Positions 1 to 15,685 of a DNA stretch of 64,000 bases are shown here, in pieces; position 1 is the first letter of the stretch, and each line of letters starts with the position of its first letter. Below the pieces are notes generated by a model. The model had not been told where the DNA came from. It ran no database searches and saw nothing but the letters and a program-made list of their open reading frames with translations. Location of the stretch: contig JAIWNI010000022.1 of the NCBI GenBank assembly GCA_025331435.1, forward strand, positions 186,001 to 250,000, given 5' to 3'. Source of the DNA: Choanephora cucurbitarum. Its lineage: Eukaryota > Mucoromycota > Mucoromycetes > Mucorales > Choanephoraceae. The position numbers and the translations under genes were made by a program.

Positions 1-3000
1 AAGGTCTGTCAAATGTAGACGAGCTAGGCATCATAGGTGGCAATGGTCTTCGTACTGAGCCTTCAGATTGTGGTGACATCTGCTGCTGATAAAGAGACAT
101 TGCATCACCTCCAGTCATACCCATTTGGAGAGTGGGGAGGTTATGAGCATGAGCTAGTAAAGGGCTGATAACAGCAACATCTCTGCGAGGACTATGAGGG
201 TTGTTTGTGTTACTTATACGGCCTGTTGATTTCTGATTCCATGAAGATAAAGAAGATACGTCAGACTGGACAGAGGATCTCCTCAAATGGCTGCTACGAA
301 TAGAAGAGGTAGAAGATTCGTGATCAGAGATGTATTGACCAAAGTCAGGCGAGTTGCCACGGGCTGCTGCTGAAATAGCACGCATGTATTCATCTTCGCT
401 TGCATCCTCTTCTTCGTCCCCTGGTGTCATCAAATTACGTGCTTCTTCGTCTTGCCAAGAAAGTCGCTTTTGAACCATGTTGTAAAATCGTTCAGGCGAT
501 GGAGTTACCTCTCGTCCTGCCCCTGTTTTGCTTAATGTATCGACCATCTGGACAGGTAATGGTAATTTCTTGTTCAAGTTTGCTTTGTTGAGTAGAGGAG
601 AAGAAATAGGCGAAGCTGCAAGTGGATAGGGCTGCTGCTCGTAAACTGAGCCCATGTCAGAAGTAGGATCTGAGATAAGTCCTCGAAGGCCATCTTCATA
701 GATTCTATCAAAAATGGTGTTGCCATTATTAGGATGATCGCTGTAATTACTGCTTCCGTCTCTAGACATCATAAAGCTCTGCATATCGTCATCCTTGGCT
801 TCCAGTTGGCGAATTCGACGCTCATTCTCAAATGTGCTGGTTATAGCAGCTCGCTTCATCACAATCAGTGTACGGCGAAGGTCAACAACTGTCTTTTCTA
901 GGTTCTGGACTGTCACTTGTCGATTGCATTCATCCATTTTGAGATCCATAATATCGTCTACTAAATTCTCAATGATGCGCTTGCATTCATCTGCTTCAAA
1001 TGATTTGATCAACTTGGATGTAATGTCATAAGCCATCTCTGGTGCAGCATTAGCAGGTACACTGAACTGATCTTCAAATGAATCAATATCAGCCCAATCA
1101 TCATTGTTTGAAACAGGTTCTGTTACAATTTCATCAACAAAAGTAACGTGTTTGGGAGGGCGTGGGCTCATGTTCTTGACTACTGTGGCACCATTTTCTT
1201 CAGCATGCAGAGCTTCTTCAGCAGCATCTGACTGAAGTGTACGAACACGAGCAGACAGATAGGCAATTTCAGCTGTAATCAAATCAATACGTTCATCCAT
1301 CAATTCGATGGCTATCATGTCCATTGGTTGACCAGTGTTTTCCTCCAGTTCTTTCTCCACATGATACACCTGATCTCTCTCTTCTTCAAGATCGAACTTT
1401 TCAGCTACCAAATGCTCTCGACGAATCAAAAGTTGTTCCATTTCAACAACTGCTTGTTTGCCCTGAATGTATTGAGAAAGAGCTTTGTCCAGGAGCTCTT
1501 TTTTACGAGAAACGCGAATACCTAAGGGAATAGGGTTCTTTTTCTTTGATTGTCTTTTAGGGAATCCATGACCACCACCTTTAGCAATGACAGCAAAGTT
1601 ACCACCCATGATAGGAGAAGCTTTATGAAGCAATTTCTCATCAAGGATGCCTCCTTCGCGGACAGCTTTCTTGAGAATCGACGTCAATTGCTTTAATTGG
1701 CTTGAACTGATCATGATTTCTTCATTGCGCTTCTTCAGTGTGGATTTTTGCTGCTCATGCTCACGTTCTAATCGCTTCTTGGCTTGGTTCGATTTCGCGT
1801 GTTGACGCTGAAGTTGCTGAATGCGACGTTCTTGTTGAGATATTTGACTGCGAACACGGTCAGATTCTGCTCGCATGCGATGAACCAGCTGCCTCTTTTC
1901 AACCTTCAATGTCTCTACATTAGCACGAAGAGTTCGCAGCATAGATTCATTTTGATTTCTGTTGGACTGCATGGCCATGGTAGCATGAGAATATTTGCGC
2001 TTCAAGTCTTGTATTTCAGACATCAAGCTCTTCATTTTGTTTTCATAGGTTTGTCGAATCTCGCCACTCTGTTTATCAATGCCTGCGTTCGATAAAGTAC
2101 CTCTGGATGCAGCGACTTGCTGCTGTAAGTTGTAGTTGGCAATATCTGTCTTTATAGCTATACCAGATTTGGTACGCATCAAAGCAATGTCTTTTTCTTT
2201 CTGAATTTCAGCTAGTTGGGTCTGAAGTTGACTGATTTTTTCGTCGAATTTCTTGCGCATAAAAGTGTATTCTGTTTCTGATTTCTCTAAATGAGCAACA
2301 AGCTCTTCTTTGACTTTGATGTCCGATTGAATTTGATGTAGCATTCGAGACAGTTTATCGGCATATTTATTGTGTACATCTAGTGCTACAGGAGTTGGCG
2401 TACCTCTGAATGGAGTAAAAGATTGTTTTGAGTCAGCAGAACCATCTGATGATAGATCCGGTTTGATATCAACAGATCCATTGTTCTTGTTTCCAGCTTC
2501 ACCCCAAGCAGGAACAGTCTATAAACAAACAAAAGAATGTGTCAGACTAACCCGAAATGAAAGGCGCATTGTGCTATTCCTTTTACGATATGTACCAATG
2601 CTTCAATTTCATCACCAAAATCATCATCAACAGGAGAGGAAGTAAGCGAATACATTCCTTCGTCAACTAGAGCATTCTCATTAATATCAGATAAACGATT
2701 CTCGGCTGCCTCAAAAGCCTAAAGTAAATGAAGATTGAAATAGGAAAGATGTAAGAAGAAACGTGGTAATGGCTGTATGTATGCATGTGAGTACGATATT
2801 TACCTTTAATTCATCCTCCCAATTGTTGTTTGAATCTTCCAAAGGCTATAATAGAAAAGGAAAAGAGAATTAGGACAAGAAAGGCTAGATGGTTGGTGAA
2901 AGAAAAGCATTCAATTTACCTTTACTAGCTCAAGGACTTCGAGACTCTTTCGAATATCAGCACGAACTTTGGCAATACTTTCTTTAATTTCTTCATGTCG

Positions 3001-5318
3001 GACTTCGTCTTGAAGATCGTTCACATAACCTTCATCTTCATCGTATTCACTCTGTTGTTTCTTGACTTGTGATTTTTGAGATTGCTGTTTAAACCGACCA
3101 TTTCGCTTGTTACGCATGCTTGAGCTCGTACTTTTAGTGATGATAGGGCGTCTAGTCATTTTAGTTGTCACTTTAGCCGCATATCCATTTGCGGAAGAAC
3201 TATCAGGGACTAAGCGGGTATTGATTTTCTTTCTTTTCATGTTATTACTGCTACTGCTTCTTGTTTTAGAGGAGGAGAATTTCTGAAGAACAGTGCTCGT
3301 ACTCTTTGTAGGTTTGGCCGATTGACTAGCAGAAGCTAGCACGGCTTCCATGCCCTTCAATCTATCTTTGGTATCTTCCAACTCAGATCTCAAATCTTGA
3401 ATTGTCTTTTGGTATTTCTCTATAATAGGATGTGTCTCAATACGTTTGGCTGTATCAGACCCAACGTTTTCTAAAAGATGGTTGTCTTCTAACTCGCCAT
3501 TCTGCATAAACTCTCCCAACTCGCGCTCGATCAGCAGAGTATCTCTTTCACTTGTGACCTGAACTAAGCGACTTGACGTCTCCTGCAGTCGTTCTCGTAG
3601 TCTAACTGTTTCGTTCTTTAAAGAGATGTTTTCTTCGTGCGACGCAGTAGTTGTGGACATGGAATGATCATCTGCGCGTAGTGATGCAATTTCCATACGA
3701 AGCCGAGACACAAGTGCCTTTAGCTGATTGACTTCCATTGAAGATCCGGCAAAGTCCTGATTTACTGTCACTCTATTCTTGATGTTTCGGGCACGGTTGG
3801 CATATTTGAGCGTATTGAGTGTTTCCATAAAATTCGTATCAGCTGGTGACACACAAGCTAACATCAGTGTCTGGCTGTTGCCTCCTAAAGAATCTTGTAA
3901 AAGTCGAGTAAGTTTGCTATCGCGATAAGGAATGTGTGTAGCCCTTCGTGCTTCATCTCCAAGTGCTGATATGACATTTCCTAGTGCTAATAGACCAGAG
4001 TTAATAGCTATGCCTTCTTTAGCTCGATCTCCTTGAGCGTGTGTTCGCTTTAGCTATATTTAAATCATAAGTGGCAGATCTTTTTTTTTCTTAGTCAATT
4101 TAATTACCCTTTCTGAACCAGCCAAATCAACAAAATGGAATTTACTGTTTAATGATTTGATGATTTTTTTTCCTGTTTCATCCTCTTCGGGTTTTTGCTG
4201 TTTCAATATGACTGAAAAAATAGCATGCGATCTAGAAGATACGGAATTCATTTCAGTTGATCCCGTTGTGCGACTTAAAGAACCTTGTGCAAGGTATCTG
4301 TTGTATGATGGTTAGCACAAACATCGGATAGTCAAATGGATGTGTTACTTGGTACCTTAAGACCTCATCAGGGCTATAACAGAGCTCTTCTTTCACACCA
4401 CTCCAGTAAATGTTGCCCGCAATATCTTCTCGGATTGAAACCTCTTCCTTTGTGTTACCTTGTTGTTGTTGTTGCTGCTGTTGCTGTTGTTGTTGCTGAA
4501 GCATACTTGAATGGATAGTAGCTGATCTGCGTTTTGATTGCTGAGGGCTGTTTAGTAAATCGATAAACTCTTCATTATAGAGTTCAAGAAAGGAAACATA
4601 GACTTGAAATTTATATTCTTCGTCTTGCTCTTCACGGGCTTTCAGGTTCTGAAAAAGCTCAACAATACATCGCGGCACAATTCCTGTATGAAATCAAGTA
4701 AATAAGGGGTGTTAGAAGGAGAGAAAGAGAAAGAGAGAGTAATGTTAGTATTTATACAGGAAGGAAGAATGTGAATAAAGACCAACCTTCATTCTCAGCA
4801 CTGACAGTATTATCTAAGCTTGTACCCATACTGAAGGTTTTACCGGAACCAGTTTGACTAAAGTTCATTTAGTTAGAAACAAGATCGGACTACGTTTGTC
4901 ACTCTGTTGATTCTTATTACCCATATGCCAATATGGTAGCATTGAATCTAATGAAGATATTAGTCGAGAGTGTATAAAATTTTTTTCTTTCTTTACCCAT
5001 CAACAAATTTGTGTAATAGGGGTGAAGCAGCATTTGAATATACTTGGGCTTGACTGGTCGAAGTATCGAATACATAATCATAAGTAAATGATTTGTCTGT
5101 TCCAATTAAAATCTGTGGTTCGTCTGGTATAAATGAAAGACACTCTGTGCAGTTGTTGATTTTCTCTTTCTCTGTAAGTGGGCGGACACGCAGCCCGACT
5201 CTAAATAATCACAAAAAAAAAGGTACGTATGTGTTATAATATAGTTCTCTTTAATTTGGCGGCCTGTGATTTCTTTTTGCTAAAATTAATGCTGGTACCT
5301 CACTGCGGTTGAAGTCAT
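1..5318 (-). CDS. Kinesin-4-like motor protein, 3' end outside window
   Basis: Plus-end-directed microtubule motor with an N-terminal motor domain. Exons read on the minus strand: 5318-5299, 5200-4997, 4947-4921, 4857-4787, 4683-4356, 4297-4108, 4053-2920, 2845-2804, 2718-2596 and 2518 to beyond base 1; all junctions keep frame, giving about 1552 residues inside the window. The start [15 protein letters not shown] is typical of a kinesin N-terminus. Visible motor motifs are the P-loop GQTGSGKT (about residue 84, split by an intron), SSRSHAIF (switch I), DLAGSER (switch II) and the neck-side [20 protein letters not shown], which points to the kinesin-4 (KIF4/KIF21) class. Long coiled-coil stretches follow, then a Ser-rich low-complexity tail. 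A 13-residue polyglutamine run sits inside the motor domain. KIF21 versus KIF4 cannot be settled because the C-terminus is cut off. Confidence 0.9.
4460..4498 (-). repeat. CAG/CAA polyglutamine tract inside kinesin motor
   Basis: Thirteen consecutive glutamine codons, a mix of CAA and CAG, inside exon 5 of the kinesin gene. They interrupt the conserved segment between the NEEFIDLLN motif and [12 protein letters not shown], so they lie in a surface-loop insertion and not in the catalytic core. The reading frame stays open through the tract. Confidence 0.9.
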
Positions 5319-8246
<2,928 letters not shown>

Positions 8247-8950
8247 ATTATTTTTAATATTATTATTTTTCACAATTTGCATATATGTATATATGCGCGT
8301 ATGTATTTAAGTTTGTAGCTTCTTTTCCCTTTCTCTAAGCTTATTAAAAGAGAATAACATGTCACTGTACAACTTGCATAATTTATCAGATTGAATATCC
8401 GCTGATGAATTATCATATGGGTGATACAATCTTTTTAAGTGAGAGTGAGCAATTTGGACAACATTGGTCTCAAGCAATCTAGTTACACTTGAAGAAGTTA
8501 TTTCACGAATACACCAATAACATGCTTATGATGTACAGTTTTTCAATTTATATGTTAAGGGTAGATTCACCATGGCCAAGGTTGATGGATAGGGCTTGTA
8601 AACATTCTACTATAGTGGCTCTTTTCTGTTTGGCTATTCTACTGTATCTGCTTGTCAAAAGCCTAGCTTTTGGATACGAAAGATATTCGTTACATTTTAT
8701 TTTTTTTTTAAGCTACTGGTTGAAGAAAGGCAGAAAAGAGCTATCATGCGTCTACATATATTAACAGGCTTAGAATGAATGATGCATTTATTGAACAAAA
8801 CGAAATTCTGATGTCAGAGAGAAAGAAGAAAAGAAAAGCTTTTTTGGTTAGAAAAGAAGGACTTGTCAATTTAAACATCCGCGTTTTATTTTCTTTGTAA
8901 CTTTGCAGCATAATATTTCTCTTTTTCTCTTTTGTTGTTTATTTATTGCT
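8247..8950. other. Intergenic region between ADK1 and RAD26-like gene
   Basis: About 700 bp of AT-rich sequence. The first part holds the adenylate kinase 3' UTR with AT-rich polyadenylation-like motifs. The 90 bp before 8951 are T-rich and likely the leader of the next gene. An open stretch at 8489-8764 has no family-like features and I do not call it a gene. Confidence 0.5.
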
Positions 8951-11900
8951 ATGAGTGCTTCCTCTTCTCCTTTGTCAGAAACCAATACTTTATCCGATGA
9001 AGAATACAATCCAAAAGAAAGTGTCGATAATGAGTTGAGTCAGTTGGGTGTGGACTTGGTGGACCAAACCGAGTTTGAGAAATCACTTATGCAAAAGGTA
9101 AAGAGAAATGATAGCTTTGGTCAAATAAGAAGCCTAAGTTGTGTGCTTGAATCTTCTCTTAGGCTGATAAAGCACTTGCTGAAAGAGATGATGAACTCGA
9201 TCAAAAGCGACTTGATAAGGCGATAAAAGAAATAGAGTAAAATCTGGATGATAATCTGTAATGACGATACTAATGCTCTCCACAGTGCAGCGCAAAAGCA
9301 ATTAGACACTCTAAAGATCAAAATGAAGGATGATTTAGACAAAGAGAAATGGGTGCCAAAGATAACACAACAAGCACAGAAACTACGAAATGCAACACAA
9401 GACAAAAAAGATATTCTGGAGCGTATGGAAGAGCGTCGATTGGAACGAGAGAGAGCATTGCATCCACCAAGTCAGAATGAGAAACAAGTAAACGAGACTC
9501 AACGTGATTACCTTGTTAGAACAGGCAAAATTACCCCATTTGAACATACTCCTCTTCCGCAGCATCATACAAATTATGGGGCTTCCTCATCCAATTCAGT
9601 GTTACCGGGAACAGAAAACCAAATGTCTCATCAACACTTACATGCACCAAACCATAAAGCATCAGACGTTTTAACAAACCGATCTAAACGAAAACTGGCT
9701 CAATACAGCGATGATGATGACGATTATAAGGAACAGGAGGATACTGTAGAAGAGGAAGATGAATATATGGAAGAGGATACGGATCTAGACGATACAGAAG
9801 GAAACCAGAAGCACAAGATAAAGAAACTAGACGAAATGTATGAAGACGATGGCTCAGAGCAGTTTTATAGAAAGCGAATTGATGATTGGATTCATAATCG
9901 AAGAATTATGCGCTATCGTGTAACACACGTAAGGTTCTCGATGGCGATCTGCTGTTTGTATGACAACTAACTTTATTTTTAAAGCAAGACGCATCATTAG
10001 AGGATATAGAAGAAAAGCTTGAACAAGAAGGTCTAGAAGATCAATCTTTTGAAGAAAAAGAAAAGTTCATGCCTCATCCCAATTATCAAGATGTTGACTT
10101 TGAGAATGGTTATCGAGTGCCAGGCGAATTATGGAATTGTCTGTTTGATTATCAAAAGACGTGTAAAGAGAGAGAGAAATTAGACGGCATCTTGGACATA
10201 GTAGTATCAAACTAACTTCTTAAAACATAATTAGGTGTGCAATGGCTTTGGGAATTGCATAGTCAGCAAGTAGGTGGTATCCTAGGAGATGAAATGGGTT
10301 TAGGAAAGACCATTCAGATCATAGCATTTCTGTCTGGCCTTTACTATTCAAAAATACTAGGTCCTGGTCAACCTACTATCATCATCTGCCCTGCAACTGT
10401 GATGAAGCAATGGGTTCAAGAGTTTCACAAATGGTGGCCACCCTTACGAGTTGCTATTTTACATTCAAGTGGCACAGGTGTCCGAAACAACAACAACTTT
10501 AATCATGATGATCATAACGAACTTGAACTCTATCATTCAGAAGAGGAAGAGGACGAAGAGTACGAACCAGACCGTCGAGGTAAAAGCGCAAAGCGATCCA
10601 AGAAACAAAAATCCTCTACCAAAAGCATCTTGACGACCCGAATGGGACGTAATGCAGCTGCACTTGTGGAGAAAGCAATCAAAGAAGGAGGTATATTGGT
10701 GACTACCTATAGTGGTGTTCAAAGCTACCGTGAAATTCTTCTAAAACACAAATGGGGATATGTGGTGCTTGATGAAGGCCATAAGATTAGAAATCCTGAT
10801 TCTAGTACAACATTAGCCATTAAACAGTTTAAGGTAAGCTAGTTTGTTTAACTTTGATTCAAAGACACTCAACTGTGCCTTTTGATTGAATAGACACCGC
10901 ATCGAATAATCTTGTCTGGTACACCTATTCAGAACAATCTTAAAGAACTGTGGTCCTTGTTTGATTTCATATTTCCTGGAAGACTTGGTGTAAGTTGGTC
11001 ACTTTATTTTTGATTGAACATAGTTCACAGATGGTCATTTGTAGACATTACCTGTATTCCAAACCCAATTCTCTGTACCTATCAGCATAGGCGGATATGC
11101 AAATGCAACTAATGTTCAGGTTCAAACAGCTTATAAATGCGCTTGCATGTTGCGTGATTTGATCAATCCCTATCTCTTGCGCCGTATGAAAGTAGATGTA
11201 GCTGCCGACTTGCCCAAAAAGAATGAGCAAGTCTTGTTTTGTAAACTGACTCCTCCGCAAAGAGAAGCTTACTTGAAGTTCATTCACTCAAAGGACATGG
11301 ATGCTATCCTGGAACGTCGTCGTCAAGTACTTTATGGTATCGATATTGTGCGTAAAGTGTGCAATCATCCAGACTTGGCTGACTTGACCTTGCCTCAGAC
11401 AGACCCTGATTATGGTAATCCAGAGCGTAGTGGTAAGATGGTGGTTGTGAAGGCATTGATGAAAATGTGGAAACAGCAACAGCATCGTGTTCTCCTGTTT
11501 TGTCAGACACGTCAAATGTTAGACATTCTGGAGCTAATGATCAGACGCCACACTAATTATCGATATCTGAGGATGGATGGTACCACACCTGTAAATCAGC
11601 GAATAGCTCTAGTGAACGAGTTCAATGAGACAAATCATATCTTTGTGTTTCTGTTGACGACCAAAGTGGGCGGTCTTGGTCTTAACTTGACTGGCGCTGA
11701 TCGAGTGATCTTGTTTGATCCAGACTGGGTAATGAAGGATTTCGATTCGAAGAACACAGTTGAACTCATTTTGTTTTGTTGTAGAACCCTTCAACTGATA
11801 TGCAAGCAAGAGAAAGAGCGTGGCGATTGGGTCAAAAGAAGGATGTCACTGTCTATCGATTGATGACAAGTGGAACCATTGAAGAAAAGATATATCACCG

Positions 11901-12968
11901 TCAAATCTACAAACAGTTTCTGACCAACAAAATCTTAAAAGATCCAAAGCAAAAACGATTCTTTGATGCTAGCAATCTTCAATCCCTGTTTACTTTAGCA
12001 TCAGAAGATGCAACAGGAACAGAAACCGGCGAGCTGTTTAAGGGAACTGAAATAAAGAAGCAGAGCAAGAAAAAGAAGACAAAGAAGAGAGCCAATGACG
12101 ATAATGAAAAAGAACTCGTATCACTTGAAGGTGTCCATGGATTAGAGCAGTATGAAGGTGATAGAGATGAAACAGTAGCTCAGGATAACAATGAAGAGGA
12201 TCATGTGCTTCAAAGCTTGTTCGACATGACCGGTATTCAAAGTGCCTTGCAACATGATCAAATCATGGATTCTGCTTCTCATGATACTGTATTTGTGGAG
12301 CGCGAAGGTAAGACATTTCCCAAAAAAAGAGCACATAGTGTACCTGCTTACATTTCTTCTTGTTAGCTACTCAAGTTGCTGAAAGAGCAGCAGCAGCGTT
12401 AAAAGAGTCGCGTCGTCAAAGACGTCAAATGGATATAGGTACGCCCACTTGGACAGGCCGTTCAGGAGCAGCAGGTGCACCACAGTATTTCCTCAAACAA
12501 CAACGCTCTTCAACACCTCCCCTGCCACAACGATTTGGTAAACACCTATCTACTAACTCTTCATCCACTCAGAGCTTGCCAGGGTCACCTAAGGGATTTG
12601 GCACAGGCACTGTATCTGGCTTCAAATCAATGAATGGTGGTTCGCGTATGTCTTCAAGTCTTTTGTTGGCCAAGATGAAAGAACGGAAGGCTATGGAGAG
12701 TGCCGGGACTCATCAACCTGATGATACACCACCCTCTCTTACAGTCTTGGACAACGTGAGCCGTGAAGGCATGATTGTCAAGATACAAGAGTACCTCTCT
12801 GGACACAATGGCCGTGGTTCATCAAAGGAGATCATGGATAGCTTGGATATTCGTATCGGACAAGAACAAATTATGATCTTTAGGAAGATGCTTCAAGCGA
12901 TTGCCAGGTTCGAAAAAGAGCCAGAGTCAGGGAAAGGTGTTTGGGTTTTGAAAGACGAGTATTTGTAA
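8951..12968 (+). CDS. RAD26: Rad26/CSB (ERCC6) SNF2-family ATPase
   Basis: SWI2/SNF2 DNA translocase that acts with stalled RNA polymerase II in transcription-coupled nucleotide excision repair. Exons 8951-9097, 9163-9236, 9286-9928, 9985-10162, 10235-10833, 10894-10989, 11045-11728, 11785-12307 and 12367-12968 join to 1181 aa. Seen in order: an N-terminal coiled, acidic region; helicase motif [12 protein letters not shown] (about residue 364); motif II as [23 protein letters not shown]; then the C-lobe with [17 protein letters not shown] and [13 protein letters not shown]. The segment [20 protein letters not shown] is diagnostic for Rad26/CSB as opposed to other Snf2 groups. The last 60-70 residues form the CSB-type winged-helix, ubiquitin-linked C-terminus. 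Start chosen at the ATG opening [10 protein letters not shown]; no upstream in-frame extension looks conserved. Confidence 0.95.
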
Positions 12969-13344
12969 ATATGTAAATAAAACAATGTTATATACAAAAG
13001 ATTTGCTTCAAATCATTGAGTACAACGTTGGATTCAACCCGTGTTTCTTTAGACACTATGTATGTTACTTTGTAATTATATATTTCTGAGTACATAAGGC
13101 TTGCTTGCTGCAGAGCTGCTATATTCATACGTATTTAGGTATCTTGGAGTGATACGTTAAATCGTTATCAACAGATACGTAATGATGTGCTTTTCTTTAC
13201 GAGTTGATATATACTTGGATAAATGTAAGAAAACAAGAGGCACAATGTATCTTACAAAAGATTAATATTAAAAACATTGCGACCGTAATAAAGAATCCTA
13301 TATCCTTTTTTTTTAGCTCTTTGTTTCTCTTCTTCTCTACTTTT
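12969..13344. other. Intergenic region
   Basis: AT-rich 376 bp between the RAD26-like stop and the first of two tandem paralogues. The 60 bp before 13345 are very T/C-rich (runs of T and TTCTTCTC) and read as a leader, even though the frame is open back to 13204 with no ATG. Nothing else is seen. Confidence 0.5.
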
Positions 13345-14055
13345 ATGGCTTCAAACAACAGTTTTACATACATAGATAGATCTAAAGAGTTAGCCGCAAT
13401 GGCAGATAAAAAACTGTCAACTGATTTTGTTTATAAGACCAACTGTCTTATGAGGAGTATTGATGAAAGAACGACGCGTTGTGTTCAAGTATTTGGCGAT
13501 TCAGGAGCAATGGAAATAGCTTTCGTAGGCGCATTTCAAGGCACTAGTATTTTTGCGATTGGAGATACAGACATTGAATGCACTGGTGAAGTGAAGGGCA
13601 AGATGAAGCTGGAATCAATGTTTGATATGGCTGGTAGAATTTATTCCAGTGAGAATAAATTAGAGCCAGTTTGGGATATGTCCATGAAACAGATCGCAAG
13701 AGATTTTCCTTTTGTTGAACTCATTTTTATGAACAGAATGCCTGCTGCTATTAAGCAAGTATTTGCTAGACCAATCCTGACCAGCTTGCCAGTTGAGCTC
13801 CAATATTTGGAAGCCGCAGCTTTGCCATTAGGCGAAAGAACCAGGAAAGCGCACGTTATTTGGTGTGAAAAGTTTTTGAAAAGCTCAGGTAGAATCTTTG
13901 AGAACAAGGTTTATTATGATCAAATGAAGCAAGCAAATTTATGCAAAGACATTTGCACAATCACTGATATTCTCAAATATGTTGAGTGCTCTATTGTTCT
14001 TTGGCCAGATGAGAAGATTGATGTTTATGCAAAACTACGTCTATACAATGCCTAA
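13345..14055 (+). CDS. Uncharacterised protein, tandem paralogue A
   Basis: Single-exon gene of 236 aa; I do not recognise the family. Start chosen at the ATG opening MASNNSFTYID because the open frame upstream is pyrimidine-rich leader without another ATG. No signal peptide or membrane helix is obvious. It shares ordered blocks with the next gene (14763-15494): GAMEIAFVGAFQGT, ECTGEVKGK, FPFVELIFM, and SLPVELQYLEAAALPLGERT followed by RKAHVIW. The last block is the best-conserved part and probably the core of the fold. Absence of introns is unusual here, where most genes have several. Function is unknown; a retro-derived or lineage-specific family is possible. Confidence 0.75.
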   Translation: MASNNSFTYIDRSKELAAMADKKLSTDFVYKTNCLMRSIDERTTRCVQVFGDSGAMEIAFVGAFQGTSIFAIGDTDIECTGEVKGKMKLESMFDMAGRIYSSENKLEPVWDMSMKQIARDFPFVELIFMNRMPAAIKQVFARPILTSLPVELQYLEAAALPLGERTRKAHVIWCEKFLKSSGRIFENKVYYDQMKQANLCKDICTITDILKYVECSIVLWPDEKIDVYAKLRLYNA

Positions 14056-14762
14056 TCTTCGCTAAAGTTTAAACCAAGCTCTAGTATCTCAACTGCTCTA
14101 CCATCTAGCTAGATTATATTCATGTTACGATAATCAAATAAAACTTTACTTACTTGCTTAAATATAAAAGAGAGTCTTTAAAGAGATGCGTCCTTTTTAT
14201 TTGCAGTAAAGTCTCCTACATAAAGAGTAGTCTTCACCTGTATCAGCTTGAAATGAAAGCAAAGACAACTCTGCTAATTACTTCAATAGTAGTAATAATG
14301 ATTTTATCAATAGTGTTGCATTCTGCTTTATAAAAAATGCATGTGATATTCCATATCACTAATGTAGTCAATATCTGAAGTAGTTGCGTATTCCACAACA
14401 AAGACTGATATTTCTGCTGAAAGAAAGGAGACTTATTCGCTTCAACAGAAACGCAATCTTAATTGGTTGATGTTTATGACATTGCATATGGTTGAAGTGA
14501 TCTGTACTTGTGCGCCCAAAAGAAAACCAAAAAAAAAGTTGTCTCATCATGTATATCTCTTTTGGAAGAATGAGAAGGTACCAACAAAAACATACTATGA
14601 GAAATAAACATCTCTATAGCTTGTTTATCTTTTTGTTTAGGTTTTCTCTGTGCTGATATCCGCTCTTTCCTTCACTTTCTCTCTCTCTCTCTCTATTTTT
14701 TTCTCCTTCCCTGATACTTTTATAGCGCTTTTCAGTCTGGTGCCTCAAGCTCTTTGACAGTC
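14056..14762. other. Intergenic spacer between the tandem paralogues
   Basis: About 700 bp, AT-rich. It contains a CT microsatellite near 14677-14693 and a T/C-rich stretch before the second gene, much like the leader of the first. No duplicated copy of the flanking sequence is evident by eye. Confidence 0.45.
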
Positions 14763-15494
14763 ATGAACAATCATTCCATGGATACCCACCAACAGTATTC
14801 GCTTCTATGCGAACAACTTGCAAGAAAATCCTGCTCAGTAATTGAATCAGATTTTGTAAGCAAAGCTGCATATCGATCCTCGAGGCTCACAGAGATAGCC
14901 ACTTGGTCAATCGCCAAATTGGGCGCTACTGGTTCAATGCAACTTGCCTTTGTAGGATCGTTTCGGGGCACGAATTACAAAAAGTTGAAAAGGATCACTA
15001 TTGATTGTTCAGGCGAAATCAAGGGAAAGAAGACCATTAAGGAACTGGTACAAATGAACGTAATGGCTAAACAAGACGAAATCTATGAAGAGAATGAGGA
15101 CAAGATCTTTATCAATCGAGTAGCTGCCGCTTTCCCTTTCGCAGGCCTCCTATATATGCACAACGCTTCTCATAAATCTCGACATGCTTATACAAGAAAA
15201 ATAAAGACCAGTTTACCTATTGAACTGCAATACTTGCAAGCAGCTGCTTTGCCACTTGGACCAAATACAAGAAAAGCACACGTTTTGTGGTCCATCAAGT
15301 TCTCACAGGTAATAAACAGAACTTTTAGGGGTGAAATTTATCAATTACTTATGAAGCGCTCCGAGCTTTATGTGAACGCACTCAATATTACAAAGCTACT
15401 TGCGGCTATTGAAGAGCTAGTTGTCCTCGACAACGAGGAAGAAAGCGTTGACATATCAAGAACTCTCAATCATTACAATCAAACCGTTGTATGA
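14763..15494 (+). CDS. Uncharacterised protein, tandem paralogue B
   Basis: Single-exon gene of 243 aa, paralogous to 13345-14055. The first ATG in frame opens MNNHSMDTHQQYS; a second ATG five codons on is also possible. Shared blocks: GSMQLAFVGSFRGT, DCSGEIKGK, FPFAGLLYM, and SLPIELQYLQAAALPLG followed by TRKAHVLW. By eye roughly a third of aligned residues match, so the duplication is old. No known catalytic motif, signal peptide or membrane segment is visible. Both copies are intact, which argues for selection on the proteins. Confidence 0.75.
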   Translation: MNNHSMDTHQQYSLLCEQLARKSCSVIESDFVSKAAYRSSRLTEIATWSIAKLGATGSMQLAFVGSFRGTNYKKLKRITIDCSGEIKGKKTIKELVQMNVMAKQDEIYEENEDKIFINRVAAAFPFAGLLYMHNASHKSRHAYTRKIKTSLPIELQYLQAAALPLGPNTRKAHVLWSIKFSQVINRTFRGEIYQLLMKRSELYVNALNITKLLAAIEELVVLDNEEESVDISRTLNHYNQTVV

Positions 15495-15685
15495 AAGGCA
15501 GCGGCACATTATGATATGTTGAATAGTGTTTTACTTTTAAAAGCATATGAAATAAAATTTTGAAAATCGTCTTATTGTCCTGTTGGACAATAGCAATTTT
15601 GATTTTTTTCTAAGTAAGAACAAGATTTGTCAACAATCTATCTGTAGTCATTTTATCAAGCATTTTTTTTTGAAATCAATTGATT

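Noticed and set aside
8489..8764. 91-codon frame between ADK1 and RAD26-like gene
   Set aside because: No codon bias or domain, starts from a non-ATG codon, lies in AT-rich spacer.
13204..13344. Open frame extending paralogue A upstream to 13204
   Set aside because: It begins at TTG, contains no ATG, and its translation is the T/C-rich leader. The first ATG is at 13345.
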